Program-made: the position numbers and the translations under genes
Shown: positions 12,447 through 20,571 of the stretch, in pieces
How the letters are laid out: each line of letters begins with the position of its first letter
Position numbering within the stretch: position 1 is the stretch's first letter
The notes under the pieces: generated by a model
The model's input: the letters and a program-made list of their open reading frames with translations, nothing else
Told to the model about the DNA's origin: nothing
Databases searched by the model: none
DNA from: Pseudoxanthomonas suwonensis
GTDB lineage: Bacteria > Pseudomonadota > Gammaproteobacteria > Xanthomonadales > Xanthomonadaceae
Reading direction: 5' to 3'
DNA: 64,000 nt
NCBI RefSeq assembly: GCF_010093235.1
Contig: NZ_PDWP01000016.1
Span: 1-64,000 of the forward strand

Positions 12447-12528
12447 GTAGCCCGGATAAGGCCGTAGGCCGCATCCGGGATCCGTTCCCGTACATCCGAC
12501 CCGGATGCGCTTCGCTTATCCGGGCTAC
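12447..12528. repeat. Inverted pair of GTAG-type REP palindromes
   Basis: Two copies face each other. The first starts GTAGCCCGGATAAG and folds through CCCGGAT/ATCCGGG. The second, at about 12500-12528, is CCCGGATGCGCTTCGCTTAT followed by CCGGGCTAC. A single copy identical to the second is present at 63431-63459. The GTAG foot and imperfect palindrome are typical of REP sequences of Stenotrophomonas and relatives, which are thought to be mobilised by RAYT transposases. No RAYT gene is in the window. Confidence 0.85.
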
Positions 12529-12597
12529 GATGCGGCGCTTCGCCTCGTGCTGAAGGTTGGAGTGAAGGTCGGCGCCCAAGTGATGTTCCCCGCCCCA

Positions 12598-12620
12598 CCC
12601 CTCTCCCGGAAGGAGAGGGG
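12598..12620. other. Nine-bp hairpin between eda/REP and the glycosidase gene
   Basis: CCCCTCTCC (12598-12606) pairs with GGAGAGGGG (12612-12620) around CGGAA. It lies just downstream of the glycosidase stop read on the minus strand, so it could help end that transcript, but there is no T-run. Similar C/T-rich arms recur at 32.3-32.4 kb, suggesting an intergenic repeat family. Confidence 0.45.
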
Positions 12621-12637
12621 AGAAGAGCGCCACCACG

Positions 12638-15600
12638 TTACGGGTTGCGAACCGCGACCCGCACCTTCACGCCTGGCCGGCTGATTCGCAGCTCGCCGTT
12701 CGACCACTTCGCCGGCCGGCCATCGACCGTCGTGGCACCCGGCTCGCCCGGATACGGCCACCGCAGCACCAGCCCGCCCGGCGGCAGCCCTGCATCTCCG
12801 GCCACGTCCAGCTGCAGCTGCCCGTCGCGTCGACGCAGCGCGTAACCAAGCCGGCCATGGGCGGTATGCAGGCCGCGCACGCGGATGCCCTCGCCTTCCA
12901 GCCAGTCCAGCGGAACGCCGGCCGCCAGCACCAGGCTGTCGTCGCGCTCGCGGCGGTAGGCGAACATGTCCAGCGCCGAGCGCACGAAGTCCGAGGCCAC
13001 CCAGGCGTGCGGCAGGTCGCCGACGAAAAATGGTTTGCGCGGCGTGGACGAGACCACCTCGGCCCACTGGTTCCAGGGCTGCGGCGCGCGATCGGCGAAG
13101 AAATATTCCGTCGCCTGCCAGGCGCGGTCGCGCCAACCCAGGCGCACGAAGGCGGCCACGTTGCGCCACTCGTACGGCGTATAGTCCTTCCACTCGCGAC
13201 GGCCGTCGCGGCGCTCGACGAAGTGCTGCCAGTAGCGCTCGAAGGTGTTCTCCAGCAGGTCGCGCGGCAACCAGTCCTGCTCCCCACCCGGAGCCAGGGC
13301 GATGGTGGTCGAAGTCGGATCGAAATCGCCCAGCTCGGCGGCGCCCGGCAGGTAGTCGATGCGGTGGCGGGCCGTTGCCGCACGCAGGGAGGCGGCGAGG
13401 TCGGCGCGGAACTGGTCGCGCGCGGCGGCCATGCGCCGCGCCTCGTCGCGCAGGCCCAGCGCCTGGGCCACTTCCACCGCGTCCTTGTAGCCGCGCAGCG
13501 CCCAGAAGTTGTCCCAGTACGAATGCATCGGCTTGGCCGAATAGCCCTCGTGGCTGATCGACACCGGCATCATCCCGTAGAAGGCCGGGTCGCGCCGGCG
13601 GTTCTCCTCGGTGCGCTCGCTGGCCCGCAGCCGCTCCATGTAGTCGAACGCGCCGCGCACGTGCGGCCACATGCGCTGCAGGAACTCGCGGTCGCCGGTG
13701 AAGCGCCAGTACTCGGCGATGTTGAATATGAGCTCGCCGTGGCTGTCGTTCTCCGGGACCGGATCGCTGCCGCGGGCGTCCACGCAGCACGGCACCTTGC
13801 CGTTCTCGAACTGGTAGGGCGCGTACCACTCCAGGTACTGGCGCACGACTTCCGGCCGTCCCAGGCGCAGCAGGCCTTCGGAGATCATCGCCCCGTCGCG
13901 GATCCAGCTGCGCGAGTAGGAACGCGTGCCCGGCTGCAGGCGCGGACCGACGCGCGAGATCAGCATGTGCGCCAGCGCGGTACGCACGGTGGCGGCGAAG
14001 TCGCGCCCTTGCGCCGGCAGCCGCAGTTCCACCTGGCCCAGCAGCGCCTGCCAGCGTGCCGCCGTCTCTTCGGCGGCACGGGCGGCGTCGAAGCCGGGTC
14101 CAGGCGCGACCTCGCCATCCAGCGGCGCGACCAGCGCCACCTCGCGTTCCTCGCCTGGTGCCAGCCGCCAGCGGTACAGGAGCATGCCCGAAGCCAGACC
14201 GGTCGGATCGACGACCGAAGTTTCCCTCGGGATATCGCCGGCAGCCAGGCGTTGCACGTCCAGGCCGGCATCGAAAGGCGTAGCGAATGCCTGGTCCGGC
14301 GACTGCGTCGCGAAGATCCGGGGCTTGCCGTCCACCGTGACCGTGCCGCCATCGATCGCCAGCGAGCGGATCGGGCTGACGCCGCCAATGGTGTTGAGGA
14401 ACTGTGCCGGCGGATTGACCTGCAGCGGCCGCACCGCAAGCGCCAGCACGTACTCGCGCGGCTGCGGATGCCGGTTGCGCAGGCGGTAGCGCGCCACCAC
14501 CCGCGAATCGCCGGCCTGGCCATGGGCGAAGGCGGAAACCTGCAGCGCGGGCGCATCCCCACCCTCGGCCGGGGTCCACTCCACCTCCGGCATCGGCAGG
14601 CCTTCGCCCGGCAGGCGCTGCACCGGCTTCACGTCGGCCCAGCTGAGCAGCCGCCCGCCGTCGAGCACGAACGGCTCGATGCTGAAGTCGCCACGGGCCA
14701 GTTCGACCGCGCCATCCTCGCCGACCAGGCCCTGCTCGTTGCCGCCATCGGCCCCGATGATGGTCCAGTACGGCTGCTCGCCGCTGAAGCCCCGCGGCAA
14801 CCAGCCACGTGGCAGTTCCCGCGCCAGCGCCTTGATGAAGTCGTTGGGATGCGTGGAGAAATCGAGCGGCTGTACCTGGGCTTCGGCCAATGCGTAGCGG
14901 CCACCCTCCAGCCGCAGCGCGATGCGCCTTGCCTCCGACTCCGGCAAGGCGAGCCAGTCCCTGTCGCCGCGTCCCTGTTCGACCGTGCGCACGGGGCGCC
15001 ACTGGCCATCGCCCCCTTCCAGCTCGACCACATAGCGCTGCGGGCGCTGGCGGGCATCTGCCCAGCGCAGGACCAGGCCACCGAACTCGCGCTCCTGGCC
15101 CAGGTCCAGTACCACCCGCTGCCGTCCGCCGGCCTTCCATGCCGTGGCAGGGTCGCCATCGATGATGCGCGCAGCGTTCCCGGCCGAAGCACTCGCCTCC
15201 ACCGCGACGGCGGTCGGCGGCGTCTCCGGCTCCGGCGGCAGCGGCTCCAGCGCCAGCTCGTCGAAGCACACGCTGCCGCGCCCGCCGGCGTTGTTGTAGA
15301 TGGTGAACTCGATCTTCCCGCTGCGGCGGAGCATGCGGTCGGGATCCGGCCCCCAGGCCTTGTCGATATGCCGGGTGCGGTAGCGCACCTCGGTCCATTG
15401 GCCCGGGAAGTCGTAGCGCGGGCGGTTGACCCACCACACGTTGTCGCCACTGGCGTCAACCAGCTTGAACTGCAGGTCGTTGGCCGGCGAGTCGCCGCGC
15501 AGGCGGAAGGAGAAGCGGTAGTTCTCCGGGTATTCCAGCGGCAGGTCGCGCTGGATGCCTGCGTAGCCGGACACACCGTTGAAATCGTAGTCCAGGCACA

Positions 15601-15784
15601 GCGCCCCGCCCCGGACGCCTTCGACGCGGCGGATCGCACCGCTGACCTGGTCGGACGCGACCACCCTCCACGGCGCCGGATCCTCGAACCCGTCCAGCAC
15701 CCGCGCCTGCGCGCCGGCGACGACGGGATGCAGCGCCAGTGCGCCCGACAGCAGGATGGCTCCATGCATCGCCACAGGCACCAT
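12638..15784 (-). CDS. Exported discoidin-domain, six-hairpin-type glycosidase
   Basis: This 1048-residue protein has a signal peptide (MVPVAMHGAILLSGALAL, cut near AGAQA). An N-terminal carbohydrate-binding-like region follows, then an F5/8 type C (discoidin)-like stretch around residues 195-290. The C-terminal half, about 620-960, looks like an (alpha/alpha)6 barrel glycosidase, with segments such as SWIRDGAMISEGL, ENDSHGELIFNIAEYWR and SYWDNFWALRGYKDA. AGGAGG lies 7 bases before the ATG. As last gene of the locus it probably trims oligosaccharides in the periplasm. The exact family and substrate cannot be assigned. Confidence 0.75.
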   Translation of the reverse strand: MVPVAMHGAILLSGALALHPVVAGAQARVLDGFEDPAPWRVVASDQVSGAIRRVEGVRGGALCLDYDFNGVSGYAGIQRDLPLEYPENYRFSFRLRGDSPANDLQFKLVDASGDNVWWVNRPRYDFPGQWTEVRYRTRHIDKAWGPDPDRMLRRSGKIEFTIYNNAGGRGSVCFDELALEPLPPEPETPPTAVAVEASASAGNAARIIDGDPATAWKAGGRQRVVLDLGQEREFGGLVLRWADARQRPQRYVVELEGGDGQWRPVRTVEQGRGDRDWLALPESEARRIALRLEGGRYALAEAQVQPLDFSTHPNDFIKALARELPRGWLPRGFSGEQPYWTIIGADGGNEQGLVGEDGAVELARGDFSIEPFVLDGGRLLSWADVKPVQRLPGEGLPMPEVEWTPAEGGDAPALQVSAFAHGQAGDSRVVARYRLRNRHPQPREYVLALAVRPLQVNPPAQFLNTIGGVSPIRSLAIDGGTVTVDGKPRIFATQSPDQAFATPFDAGLDVQRLAAGDIPRETSVVDPTGLASGMLLYRWRLAPGEEREVALVAPLDGEVAPGPGFDAARAAEETAARWQALLGQVELRLPAQGRDFAATVRTALAHMLISRVGPRLQPGTRSYSRSWIRDGAMISEGLLRLGRPEVVRQYLEWYAPYQFENGKVPCCVDARGSDPVPENDSHGELIFNIAEYWRFTGDREFLQRMWPHVRGAFDYMERLRASERTEENRRRDPAFYGMMPVSISHEGYSAKPMHSYWDNFWALRGYKDAVEVAQALGLRDEARRMAAARDQFRADLAASLRAATARHRIDYLPGAAELGDFDPTSTTIALAPGGEQDWLPRDLLENTFERYWQHFVERRDGRREWKDYTPYEWRNVAAFVRLGWRDRAWQATEYFFADRAPQPWNQWAEVVSSTPRKPFFVGDLPHAWVASDFVRSALDMFAYRRERDDSLVLAAGVPLDWLEGEGIRVRGLHTAHGRLGYALRRRDGQLQLDVAGDAGLPPGGLVLRWPYPGEPGATTVDGRPAKWSNGELRISRPGVKVRVAVRNP

Positions 15785-15795
15785 CTACGAACCTC

Positions 15796-16650
15796 CTATC
15801 CCTTGACGCTGCCCAGCAGCAGGCCCTGGATGTAGTAGCGCTGCAGCAGCAGGAACAGCAGCAGCACCGGAACCACCGTCACCACCGCGCCGGCCATCAT
15901 CATCTCCACGTCCATGATGTGCTCGCGCGAAAGCGTGGCCAGGGCCACCGGCAGGGTGTAGTGCTCCTGGTCGGTGAGCACGATCAGCGGCCACATGAAG
16001 TCGTTCCAGGCGGCCATGAAGGAGAAGATCGCCAGCGTCACCAGTACCGGCTTGAGCATGGGCAGGACGATGGAGAAGAAGATCCGCCACTCCCCCGCCC
16101 CGTCGATGCGGGCCGCCTCCAGCAGCTCGTCCGGGATCGAGCGCGCGTACTGGCGCACCAGGAAGATGCCGAACACGCTGGCCAGCGCCGGGATCACCAC
16201 GCCGCCATAGGTGTTGACCAGGTGCAGCTGCTTCATCAGCAGGAACAGCGGCAGCATCGCCACCTGGGCCGGCACCACCAGGGCCGCCAGCAGCAGCTGG
16301 AACACCCGCTCGCGGCCGCGGAAGCGCAGCTTGGCGAAGGCGTAGCCGGCCAGGGTGTTGACCAGCAGCGAGCCAAGCGTGATCGCGCCGGCCACCAGCA
16401 GGCTGTTGAGGAAGTTGCGGCCCATGCCGGTGCGCGCGAAGAGCGCGTGGTAGTTCTCTCCCGTGACCGCCGAGGGCAGCAACGGCGGCGGGAAGCGGGC
16501 GGCCTCGCCGGTAGGCATGAACGAAACCGACACCATCCACAGCAGCGGCGCCAGGCTCGCCAGCGCCAGCAGCAGCAGCGCGCCATTGACCAGCAGCGCA
16601 TGCAGGCGCGACTGCCCGACCTCGCGGCCGGTGGACTGCCCGGCACTCAT
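15796..16650 (-). CDS. Carbohydrate ABC transporter permease (MalG-type)
   Basis: This 284-residue inner-membrane protein has about six membrane helices and the coupling motif EAARIDGAGEWRIFFSIVLP (EAA loop) that contacts the ATPase. It resembles MalG/UgpE-type permeases of the CUT1 family. Its ATG overlaps the stop of the partner permease (ATGA), and the glycosidase gene follows after 11 bases. No ATPase gene is present in this operon. Confidence 0.93.
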   Translation of the reverse strand: MSAGQSTGREVGQSRLHALLVNGALLLLALASLAPLLWMVSVSFMPTGEAARFPPPLLPSAVTGENYHALFARTGMGRNFLNSLLVAGAITLGSLLVNTLAGYAFAKLRFRGRERVFQLLLAALVVPAQVAMLPLFLLMKQLHLVNTYGGVVIPALASVFGIFLVRQYARSIPDELLEAARIDGAGEWRIFFSIVLPMLKPVLVTLAIFSFMAAWNDFMWPLIVLTDQEHYTLPVALATLSREHIMDVEMMMAGAVVTVVPVLLLFLLLQRYYIQGLLLGSVKG

Positions 16651-17525
16651 ACCACCCCCCTGCGGCGTCCCAGCCGCAGCATCAACGTGGTCACCGCCAG
16701 GATGACCACGAACAGCAGGAAGGCCACGGCCGAGGCACGACCGAGGTTCCACCACTTGAAGCCTTCCTCGAACATGAAATACAGCACGCTGACCGTGCTC
16801 TGCAGCGGATCGCCGCGGGTCATCACGTAGGGCTCGGCGAACAGCTGGAAGTAGCCGGAGACGGTGATCACGCCGACCACCAGCAGCACCGGGCCCAGCT
16901 GCGGCAGGGTGATGTGCAGGAACTGCTGCCAGCGCGAGGCCCCGTCGATGCGCGCAGCCTCGTACAGGTCGCGCGGGATGGCCTGCAGGCCGGCGAGGAA
17001 GATCACCATGTTGTAGCCGAAGTTCTTCCACACCGCGAACAGGATGATGGTCGGCATCGCCCAGCGCGGATCGCCCAGCCAGTCGACCGGGCTGATGCCC
17101 ACCTGGCCGAGCGCCCAGTTCACCAGGCCGTAGCTGGTGTGGAACAGGTAGCGCCAGATCACCGCCACCGCGACCAGGGTGGTGACCACGGGTGCGAACA
17201 GCGCGGTGCGGAACAGCGCCCGGAACCGTGCCGCCGGCGCGTTGAGCAGCAGCGCCGCGCCCAGCGACACCGCCACCGACAGCGGCACGCCCACCACCAC
17301 GAAGTAGGTGGTGTTCCACAGCGCCTTCCAGAACATCGGCGTCTGCAGGAGCTCCAGGTAGTTCCGCAACCCCACGAAGCGCAGGTTGGCCGGATCGGCC
17401 AGCGCGTAGAGGTCGAAGTCGGTCAGGCTCAGCGCCAGCGCCGACAGCACCGGCAGGGCGAAGAACACGCCCAGCACGATCAGCGCCGGCAAGGCGAAGA
17501 TCCATCCGGCCAGGCGCGCCTTCAT
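16647..17525 (-). CDS. Carbohydrate ABC transporter permease (MalF/UgpA-type)
   Basis: The 292-residue membrane protein has about six helices and the EAA motif YEAARIDGASRWQQFLHITL. It is the partner of the MalG-type permease. The start overlaps the stop of the binding-protein gene (ATGA) and its stop overlaps the next permease start, so binding protein, permease 1 and permease 2 are translationally coupled. Confidence 0.93.
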   Translation of the reverse strand: MKARLAGWIFALPALIVLGVFFALPVLSALALSLTDFDLYALADPANLRFVGLRNYLELLQTPMFWKALWNTTYFVVVGVPLSVAVSLGAALLLNAPAARFRALFRTALFAPVVTTLVAVAVIWRYLFHTSYGLVNWALGQVGISPVDWLGDPRWAMPTIILFAVWKNFGYNMVIFLAGLQAIPRDLYEAARIDGASRWQQFLHITLPQLGPVLLVVGVITVSGYFQLFAEPYVMTRGDPLQSTVSVLYFMFEEGFKWWNLGRASAVAFLLFVVILAVTTLMLRLGRRRGVV

Positions 17526-18814
17526 CGGGCCGCCCCCTGCGCCTCGGCGGCGCGCTCGTGCATCCAGCGGCGCTTGGCCAGGATCGCGTCGACCTTGCGG
17601 TCGAGTTCGCGCGCCGCGGCGTGCTGGGCCAGGCCGCCGCGCACTACCCGCTCGGTCACGAGGCGCATCTCCTGCACGATCCGCTCCCATTCCAGCACCT
17701 TGGGCGCCGGCTCGACCCGCTCCAGCTGGTCGCGGAACGCGGCGGCCAGTGGATCACCGGCCAGCTGCGGGTGCTCCCAGGCACTGCGGCGCGGCGGCAG
17801 GTCGCCGATCATGGCGTGGAAGCGCTGCTGGATGTCCGGGCGCGAGAGGAACTCCACCAGTTTCCAGGCCTGGTCCGAACGCGGCGAACCGCGGAACAGG
17901 ACCAGGCTGGTGCCACCGGCGATGCCCGCGCCCGGGCCGTCGGGGCCGGGAAGCGGCATCGTGCCCCACTGCCCTTCCAGCTGCGGCGGCTGGCGGCGGC
18001 GGAACTCGCGGATGTTCCAGGGCCCGGACAGGTAGAAGACGTAGGAGCCGCGGAAGAACTCGTCCCAGACATTCGAGATCTGGGTCTCGGAGACCTTCGG
18101 CGCCCAGCCCCGCTCGAACATGCCGGCGTAGAACGCCAGCGCGCGGCGGAAGCCGGGGCTTTCGAAATTGCCGCGGGTGTCGTGGTCGCGCAACAGCGGG
18201 TCGCCCTGCTGCAGGGCGAAGGACAGCTGTTGCTCGAACTCGTTGAGCGGCATCAGGATCGCGTGCCGGCCCGGCACGCCCTGGGCCATGATCGCCGCCA
18301 TCGCCTGCTCCCACTCCGCCCACGTGCGTGGTACCTGCGCCACGCCGGCCTCGCGCAGCAGGTCCTTGCGGTAGTACAGCAGGCGCGTGTCCACGTACCA
18401 GGGCACGCCGACCAGCTCGCCGTCGACCACTGCGGTGTCCCAGATCCCCGGGAAGTAATCGGCCTGGTCCACGGTCGCCGAGGCGTCCACCCGCGCCTGC
18501 AGCGGCTGCAGCGCGCCCAGCTGGGCGAATTCGGGGATCCAGGTATTGCCCAGCTGGCATACGTCCGGCAGGGCGTCGGCGGCGAAAGCGGTCAGCAGCT
18601 TCTCGTGCGCGGCGGTCCAGGGAATCTGCTGGATCTCCACCTCGATCCCGGTATCGCGCTCGAACTTGTCGACCAGTTCGGCCACCACCTCGGCCTCGCG
18701 CCCCATGGCCCAGAAACGCACCGGCTGCTGCGCCGGGTCCCTGCCACACGCGGCAAGCCACCCGGCCAGCAAAGGCAGCAGCAGGCAGGTGCGCAGCAGC
18801 CGCATGGCACGCAT
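17522..18814 (-). CDS. Sugar-binding lipoprotein of an ABC importer
   Basis: This is a family 1 extracellular solute-binding protein of 430 residues. The N-terminus MRAMRLLRTCLLLPLLAGWL runs into the lipobox LAAC, so it should be lipid-anchored to a membrane. Typical motifs are DVCQLGNTWIPEF, VPWYVDTRLLYYRKDLL and a C-terminal segment with IQQRFH and GDLPPR. The ATG shares its A with the stop of the upstream GH144 gene (TGATG at 18812-18816), which fixes this start although the frame is open further upstream. The ligand is probably a gluco-oligosaccharide, from context only. Confidence 0.9.
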   Translation of the reverse strand: MRAMRLLRTCLLLPLLAGWLAACGRDPAQQPVRFWAMGREAEVVAELVDKFERDTGIEVEIQQIPWTAAHEKLLTAFAADALPDVCQLGNTWIPEFAQLGALQPLQARVDASATVDQADYFPGIWDTAVVDGELVGVPWYVDTRLLYYRKDLLREAGVAQVPRTWAEWEQAMAAIMAQGVPGRHAILMPLNEFEQQLSFALQQGDPLLRDHDTRGNFESPGFRRALAFYAGMFERGWAPKVSETQISNVWDEFFRGSYVFYLSGPWNIREFRRRQPPQLEGQWGTMPLPGPDGPGAGIAGGTSLVLFRGSPRSDQAWKLVEFLSRPDIQQRFHAMIGDLPPRRSAWEHPQLAGDPLAAAFRDQLERVEPAPKVLEWERIVQEMRLVTERVVRGGLAQHAAARELDRKVDAILAKRRWMHERAAEAQGAAR

Positions 18815-20468
18815 CACTGCTCCGGCGGTTGCGAACGATTGGCCGCGGACGCCTCTTCCCTGCGCTGCTGCGCCTTGCGCTGCGCCTCGGCGGCGGCGGC
18901 CGCGATTCGGCCATGCCCAGTGCGCGGGCGGCGGCGGCGCGGGCGTCGACCTGCATGCCTTCCTCCTCCTCGTCGTCGGGCGCAAGCCAGCCCCCGCGGA
19001 AGCCGGCCCGTTCCAGGCCGGTGCGGATGTACGGGCTCTTCTTCATCACCGACCAAACGAACTCGTTCCGGTAGTTGGCGATCATGGCCAGGATCGGCCC
19101 CTGGTCGATGCCGATGTAGTCGCTGGCCACCCAGCCCTTGCCGGGGACGATGCGCCCGGTCTTGAGCGGGATGTCGTAGTTGAAGCTGGGATTGAACGAG
19201 TCCAGGAAGCCGTAGCTGGAGTACAGGTAGTCGCCGTAGCGGCGGTGCATCTCCTCGGTGGCCGGGATCACCACCTCCGGCGCGAACACGATCGAGGCGA
19301 TCGCCGCGGTCGGGACGATGGTGCCGTCGTCGAAGTTCTCGCGCAGGCCGGCACCGCGCGAGGAGTAGTGGCGGAACTCGCGCTCCTCGCCGCGGTAGAT
19401 CTGGCGGGTGTTCTGCGGGCCGTCGCCGGCGGTCAGGCCCCAGACGTTCTCGCCGTAGTCCTTCCACTTCATCGGGTTGGCGATGGCGTACTCGCGCTGG
19501 GCCAGCGCGGCGCGGCGGCTGTTGAGGAAGTAGTCGATCCCGCGCTCGCGCATGTACTGGTCCTGGATGTCGCGGAAGTCGATCCAGACGTGGCTGTACT
19601 GGTGGCCGAACAGCGGGCCGAAGCTCAGGTACTCCTGTCCGTAGTACACGCCCCAGTCGTTGTTGTAGGTGCGGGTCCACACCGTCCAGGCCTCCGGCTC
19701 GACCGCGTGGGTCGGCGAGCCCAGGGCCAGGATGTACAGCAGCATGGCCTCGTTGTAGCCCATCCAGTCGTGCTGGATGAATCCGCTCTCCGGGAACCAG
19801 CCCATCGAAACCAGCGGTGGCCGCACCTGCAGCCACTTCCAGTCCACCCGGCGGTAGAGCTGGTCGGCCAGGCGGCGGATCTCCACCTCGCGCGGGTCAT
19901 CGCCGTCGTAATAGGCCTGGGCGAACAGCACGCCCATCATCAGCAGCGCCGTGTCCACGCTGGACAGCTCCACCCAGCTGTCGTAGCGGTGGCCGTTCTG
20001 CATGTCCAGGAAGTGGTAGAAGAAGCCCTTGTACGCGCCCCTGCCGGTGGCCTGCGGCCCCTGCGGGATGTCGCGCAGGAAGCGCAGCGTGGTCAGGGTC
20101 CGGTCCACCGCCTGGGTGCGGCTGACCCAGCCGTTCTCGATGCCGATCGGATAGGCCGTCAGCGCATAGCCGATCGAGGCGACGCTGGCGAACGGCCGCG
20201 AGGGATAGCGGTCCGGGGTCAGGCCGTTCTGCTCGTTGGTGGTGTCCCAGAAGAACTGGAAGGTGCGGCGCTCGATGTCGCGGAACAGCGGCGGCAGCTC
20301 CGGGCGTGGCGGACGTTCCGGCAGCACGGGTTCGATCAGGATCACGTCGGGCTTGGGCGGCGGCGGAAGCGCCGCGTCGGGAGCCGGGATCTCCTGCCGG
20401 CAGCCTGCCAGCAGGAACAATGCGCCCGCCAGGGCGACGATGCAGCGATGCCAGTACCACCGTTTCAA
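18814..20468 (-). CDS. GH144-type (glucoamylase-domain) lipoprotein, frameshifted near its 3' end
   Basis: The gene starts TTG with AGGGAG upstream. It encodes a lipoprotein signal (lipobox LLAGC), a proline-rich linker and a domain of roughly 430 residues with segments RTFQFFWDTTNEQNGLTPDR, HDWMGYNEAMLLYILALG and KGWVASDYIGIDQGPILAMI. These are characteristic of the family containing bacterial endo-beta-1,2-glucanases (GH144). Near 18885-18905, in a GCC/CCG run, the frame breaks. One added base would continue into EAQRKAQQRREEA and stop at 18814 in a TGATG overlap with the next gene. As written, the frame instead runs antiframe through the binding-protein gene. Corrected length is about 551 residues. 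Confidence 0.82.
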
Positions 20469-20571
20469 GCCTGTCTCCCTCGTTGCCGCCGGCGGCGGGG
20501 CCGGATCCGCGCGCCCGGCGCCGTGCCGCCGGCCGGATCCGCGAACGGCTCCGGCGGCGGCACGGAAGTCC

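Noticed and set aside
17754-20468. A 904-codon frame extending the GH144 protein through the binding-protein gene
   Set aside because: The extension is antiframe to an intact lipoprotein gene with its own coupled start; it results from the frameshift near 18.9 kb.
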